Shown piece by piece: positions 60,768 through 64,000 of a stretch of DNA of 64,000 bases (position 1 is its first letter; every line of letters starts with the position of its first letter). The notes under the pieces were generated by a model. That model had not been told where the DNA came from. It worked only from the letters and a program-made list of their open reading frames with translations, and ran no database searches. This DNA is from FEN-1250 sp039918615. GTDB lineage: Bacteria > Gemmatimonadota > Gemmatimonadetes > Gemmatimonadales > Gemmatimonadaceae. A program made the position numbers and the translations under genes. The stretch spans positions 1-64,000 of the forward strand of contig JBDSHG010000121.1 of NCBI GenBank assembly GCA_039918615.1, in the 5' to 3' direction.

Positions 60768-63251
60768 CTACGACGCCGCCTCGATCCGCATGCCGTAGAA
60801 CGACCTGTAGACGAACGTCGCGGAGATGAGGAAGAACACGAGCGCCAGCACGTGGGTGAGATTCCCCGGGTGCGAGGCACTCAGCGACACTGCCAGCTCG
60901 ACCGCGAGCAGGCCGAACAACGTCGTGAACTTGATGATCGGGTTGAGCGCCACCGACGACGTATCCTTGCACGGGTCGCCGACGATGTCGCCGACCACGG
61001 TCGCCTCGTGCAGCGCGGTTCCCTTCTGCTTGAGCTCGACCTCGACGATCTTCTTCGCATTGTCCCACGCGCCACCGGCATTCGCCATGAATACCGCCTG
61101 GTACAGCCCGAACAGCGCGATCGAGACGAGATAGCCGATGAAGAAGTACGGCTCGACGAACGCAAAGGCGAGCGTCGCGAAGAACACGCAGATGAAGATG
61201 TTGAGCATCCCCTTCTGTGCGTACTTGGTGCAGATCTCGACGACGGCCTTGCTGTCCTCCATCGACGCCTTGGTCGCGCCCTCGAGCTTGATGTTTTTCT
61301 TGATGTACTCGACTGCGCGATACGCACCCGTGGTCACGGCCTGGATCGACGCGCCGGTGAACCAGTAGATCATCGATCCGCCCGTGATCAGCCCGAGCAG
61401 GAATGGCGGGTGCAGCAGCGACAGATTGCCGATCAACTCCGGCTTCAGCCCATCCGTAAGCGCTACGATGATCGAGAAGATCATCGTCGTCGCACCGACG
61501 ACCGCCGTGCCGATGAGCACCGGCTTCGCCGTCGCCTTGAAGGTGTTGCCGGCGCCATCGTTCTCCTCGAGCAGATGCTTCGCGCGCTCGAAGTTCACCT
61601 TGAAGCCGTACTTCGACTGCAGCTCCTGCTCGATGTTCGGCAGCTGCTCGATGATCGAGAGCTCGAACACCGACTGCGCGTTGTCCGTCACCGGACCGTA
61701 CGAGTCGACGGCGATCGTGACGGGACCCATGCCGAGGAAGCCGAAGGCCACGAGACCAAACGCGAAGACGGCGGGGGCCAGCATGATCCCGCCCTCCGTC
61801 GCCATGCCCGGCGTGATCGCGGGAATGCCGAGGCTCACGTAGTAGCCCGCTGCCATCAGCCCCATGATCGTCATGCCCAACCAGTACGCGCTGAAGTTTC
61901 CAGCCACGAGCCCGGAGAGGATGTTGAGCGCCGCGCCGCCCTCGCGCGACGAGGAAACGACCTCGCGCACGTGCCGCGACGACGTCGAGGTGAACACCTT
62001 CACCAGCTCGGGGATGATCGCGCCCGCGAGCGTACCGCAGGTGATGACCGTCGCGAGCTTCCACCAGAGCGTGCCGTCGCCGAGCGTCGGGATGATCATC
62101 TTCGACACGACGTACGTAAACGCCACCGAAATGATCGACGTCAGCCACACGAGCGTCGTGAGCGGCGTCTCGTAGTTCATGTTGTCGGCGTTCTGGAAGC
62201 GCGCCTTCGCGATCGCACCGTTGATCAGATACGACAAGCCGCTCGCGATGACCATGACGATGCGCATCACGAAGATCCAGACGAGCAGTTGCACCTGGAT
62301 CGTCGTATCCGGCACGGCCAGCAGGATGAATGCGATCAGCGCGACGCCCGTCACGCCGTACGTCTCGAAGCCGTCGGCACTCGGCCCAACCGAGTCGCCG
62401 GCATTGTCACCGACGCAATCCGCGATCACGCCCGGGTTGCGCGCGTCGTCTTCCTTCACGTTGAATACGATCTTCATGAGATCGGAGCCGATGTCGGCGA
62501 TCTTCGTGAAGATGCCGCCCGCGATACGCAGCGCCGCGGCGCCGAGCGATTCACCGATCGCGAAGCCGATGAAGCACTGGCCCGCGTAGTCGCCCGGAAT
62601 GAAGAGCAGAATGCTGAGCATGATCAGGAGCTCGACCGAGATCAGCAGCATGCCGATGCTCATACCGGCGCTCAACGGAATCGCGTAGCAGGGATAGGGC
62701 TTGCCGCGAAGGCTGGCGAACGCCGTCCGCGAGTTCGCGAACGTGTTGACGCGAATGCCGAACCACGCCACGCCGTAGCTGCCGGCGATGCCGAGGAGGC
62801 TGAAGGCGAGAATGATCAGCACGCGGCCGGGCGTAAAGCTGAGGAGATAGCCGAAGTAGAGCACGATCACGGCGCCGATGAACACCTCGAGGAGAAGAAT
62901 GAACTTCCCCTGCGTCGTCAGGTACGTCTTGCACGTCTCGTAGATCAGCTCGGACACCTCGAGCATCGACTCGTGCACGGGCATCGCCTTGAGCTTCGCA
63001 TAGATCACGACGCCAAAGACGAGCCCCAGCGCGCAGACGATCAGCCCGTAGGTGAGCAGCGTGCTCCCCGGGATGCCGTTGAGGAAGGTGACCTGCGACA
63101 GGTCGGGCACCTTCAGATTCGCCTCGCCGCCGACGGCGGGGCTATCCTGCCCGAGAGCGCGCAGCGCGGTGAGCGGAAGAGCCAGCATCGCAAGCATGAT
63201 CGCCGGCCCGCGCGAGAGGATGCGTGAGAGCGAATGGTGCATTGTGTTCAT
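60768..63251 (-). CDS. hppA: Membrane-bound proton/sodium-pumping pyrophosphatase, divergent type
   Basis: This 827-residue integral membrane pyrophosphatase pumps H+ or Na+ across the inner membrane. It has about 16 helices and the segments EDDARNPGVIADCVGDNAGD, SSREGGAALNILSGLVAG and EATVVGDIVGDPCKDTSS. The usual DVGADLVGKVE signature is altered (DIGSDLMKIVFN, residues 253-264) and GNTFKA (569-574) has Lys572 where K+-dependent forms have Ala, suggesting K+ independence. An N-terminal signal-like segment of about 35 residues makes it longer than usual. The ATG at 63251 has GGAG about 13 nt upstream. Confidence 0.92.
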   Translation of the reverse strand: MNTMHHSLSRILSRGPAIMLAMLALPLTALRALGQDSPAVGGEANLKVPDLSQVTFLNGIPGSTLLTYGLIVCALGLVFGVVIYAKLKAMPVHESMLEVSELIYETCKTYLTTQGKFILLLEVFIGAVIVLYFGYLLSFTPGRVLIILAFSLLGIAGSYGVAWFGIRVNTFANSRTAFASLRGKPYPCYAIPLSAGMSIGMLLISVELLIMLSILLFIPGDYAGQCFIGFAIGESLGAAALRIAGGIFTKIADIGSDLMKIVFNVKEDDARNPGVIADCVGDNAGDSVGPSADGFETYGVTGVALIAFILLAVPDTTIQVQLLVWIFVMRIVMVIASGLSYLINGAIAKARFQNADNMNYETPLTTLVWLTSIISVAFTYVVSKMIIPTLGDGTLWWKLATVITCGTLAGAIIPELVKVFTSTSSRHVREVVSSSREGGAALNILSGLVAGNFSAYWLGMTIMGLMAAGYYVSLGIPAITPGMATEGGIMLAPAVFAFGLVAFGFLGMGPVTIAVDSYGPVTDNAQSVFELSIIEQLPNIEQELQSKYGFKVNFERAKHLLEENDGAGNTFKATAKPVLIGTAVVGATTMIFSIIVALTDGLKPELIGNLSLLHPPFLLGLITGGSMIYWFTGASIQAVTTGAYRAVEYIKKNIKLEGATKASMEDSKAVVEICTKYAQKGMLNIFICVFFATLAFAFVEPYFFIGYLVSIALFGLYQAVFMANAGGAWDNAKKIVEVELKQKGTALHEATVVGDIVGDPCKDTSSVALNPIIKFTTLFGLLAVELAVSLSASHPGNLTHVLALVFFLISATFVYRSFYGMRIEAAS

Positions 63252-63346
63252 CAGTGAAAATCTCCAGTGAGGTACAAAAGCCGCCGCGCCATTGGCCGCG
63301 AGCGGGAAGAGCGAGGGTCGAACGCGCTCGGCTGCGCGGTGAGGCA

Positions 63347-64000
63347 CTACACGGCCTCCACACGGCGCCAGAGCGCGTACACCGGGATGCCGACCAGCAC
63401 GATCACGAGCCCCGAAAGCGCCTGGGTGCGCGTCTGCGGCGCGAGCAGCAGGATGATCGACACAGCGCCCGCGAGCACGATGTAGAGCGCGGGGAGAAAC
63501 GGATAGCCGACGGCGCGGTACGGGCGCTCGATCTCGGGATGCTTCCGCCGCAGGATGAAGAGCCCGATGGTGGTGAGCACGTAGAAGAGCAGCGCCGCAA
63601 AGATCACGTAGTCGAGCAGCTGGCTATACGTGCCCGTCAGGCAGAGGAGCGACACCCACACCGATTGTACGATGAGAGCGAACGACGGAACTGCCTTCGC
63701 GTTGAGTGTGGCGGCGCGGCGGAAGAACAGCTTGTCGCGGGCCATCGCGAAGTAGACGCGCGCGCCGGCGAGGATCAATCCGTTGTTGCAGCCGAACGTC
63801 GAGATCAGGATCGCGATCGCCATGAACGTCGCGCCGCTCGCGCCGAACACCACTTCAGCCGCCGCCGTGCCGACGCGATCCTGCGTCGCGTGCTCGATCC
63901 CGCGCGCGAGCACCGTCGCGCCATCCGCGGCGCCGTGCAGCGGAAGCACCTGCAGATACGAAATGTTCGCGAGGATGTACAGAAGGCTCACCAGCCCCGT
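63347..64000 (-). CDS. APC family amino acid permease, C-terminal part (cut by window edge)
   Basis: The C-terminal 217 residues of an APC permease, with its 5' part beyond the window. Visible segments are ILISTFGCNNGLILAGARVY, FAMARDKLFFRRAATLNAKA and several membrane helices, ending VPVYALWRRVEAV-like (IPVYALWRRVEAV). It resembles LAT/SteT-type exchangers. It lies about 95 nt upstream of the pyrophosphatase on the same strand. The substrate is unknown. Confidence 0.88.
   Translation of the reverse strand, partial: TGLVSLLYILANISYLQVLPLHGAADGATVLARGIEHATQDRVGTAAAEVVFGASGATFMAIAILISTFGCNNGLILAGARVYFAMARDKLFFRRAATLNAKAVPSFALIVQSVWVSLLCLTGTYSQLLDYVIFAALLFYVLTTIGLFILRRKHPEIERPYRAVGYPFLPALYIVLAGAVSIILLLAPQTRTQALSGLVIVLVGIPVYALWRRVEAV

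Noticed and set aside
60741..63227. An 828-codon plus-strand open frame antisense to the pyrophosphatase gene
   Set aside because: Composition is Arg/Asp/His-rich with no motif, as expected from reading the complement of a GC-rich gene; the opposite strand encodes a clear pyrophosphatase.

Overview
The window is about 64 kb of GC-rich bacterial chromosome, almost fully coding, with no complete insertion sequence, CRISPR array or rRNA. It suggests a diderm of the FCB group, most likely a Gemmatimonadota-like organism. The reasons are: a long SecA with the N-terminal insertions seen in Bacteroidetes-type SecA plus a SEC-C tail; BamD and a Wzi-like outer-membrane barrel; many lipoproteins; very frequent GTG starts; and 4-nt ATGA/GTGA gene overlaps. 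The phylum call is inference from gene content, not from a marker-gene tree. Most genes lie on the minus strand. No gene-free stretch exceeds 300 bases; the largest are 1431-1715 and 9066-9304.

Region by region. 1-14.1 kb is housekeeping: a LysM protein, SSB, a uvrB-tsaE-tsaB-rimI run (DNA repair plus the t6A partners), Rel/SpoT, RadC, SecA, NadD and BamD. 14.2-17.4 kb holds UDP-glucose dehydrogenase, UDP-xylose synthase and a UDP-glucuronate 4-epimerase-like enzyme. A GxxExxY (PD-(D/E)XK-fold) gene then sits on the plus strand between inverted repeats at 17.5-18.1 kb. 18.1-26.0 kb holds Gmd, a GDP-4-keto-6-deoxymannose reductase, CarB, a sugar aminotransferase and a Wzi-like outer-membrane protein. 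The two sugar blocks supply activated sugars for a surface polysaccharide; no glycosyltransferase or flippase is in the window.

26.1-28.9 kb is a ribosomal/RNA polymerase operon (rpmJ-rpsM-rpsK-rpoA-rplQ-rpmB) without rpsD. 29-32.3 kb is smpB-amidase-pyrD-pyrF, fully overlapped, followed by a plus-strand tRNA-Leu(CAG). 32.6-35.9 kb carries an Rrf2 regulator, an aspartase-like lyase and a lipoprotein. 36-48.5 kb is an 18-gene same-strand run with mostly overlapping or touching genes. It starts with a CDP-alcohol phosphatidyltransferase and myo-inositol-phosphate synthase (probable inositol phospholipid synthesis). It continues through E1alpha/E1beta/E2 of a 2-oxoacid dehydrogenase with interleaved small proteins, then a PHP phosphoesterase, peroxiredoxin, an unusual SDR, a cysteine-rich Rossmann-like protein, thioredoxin reductase, an MBL hydrolase, a DUF4149 protein and an AhpD-like protein.

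48.6-64 kb is dominated by amino-acid, cell-wall-sugar and ion transport: an aromatic-amino-acid-decarboxylase-like enzyme, NamZ (DUF1343), two sodium:solute symporters, an IscA/ErpA protein, a BadF-type sugar kinase, an M28 peptidase, a DAACS symporter, two APC permeases and a divergent membrane pyrophosphatase. NamZ, the symporters and the kinase fit peptidoglycan-sugar salvage. The pyrophosphatase and the many ion-coupled carriers fit energy-linked uptake.
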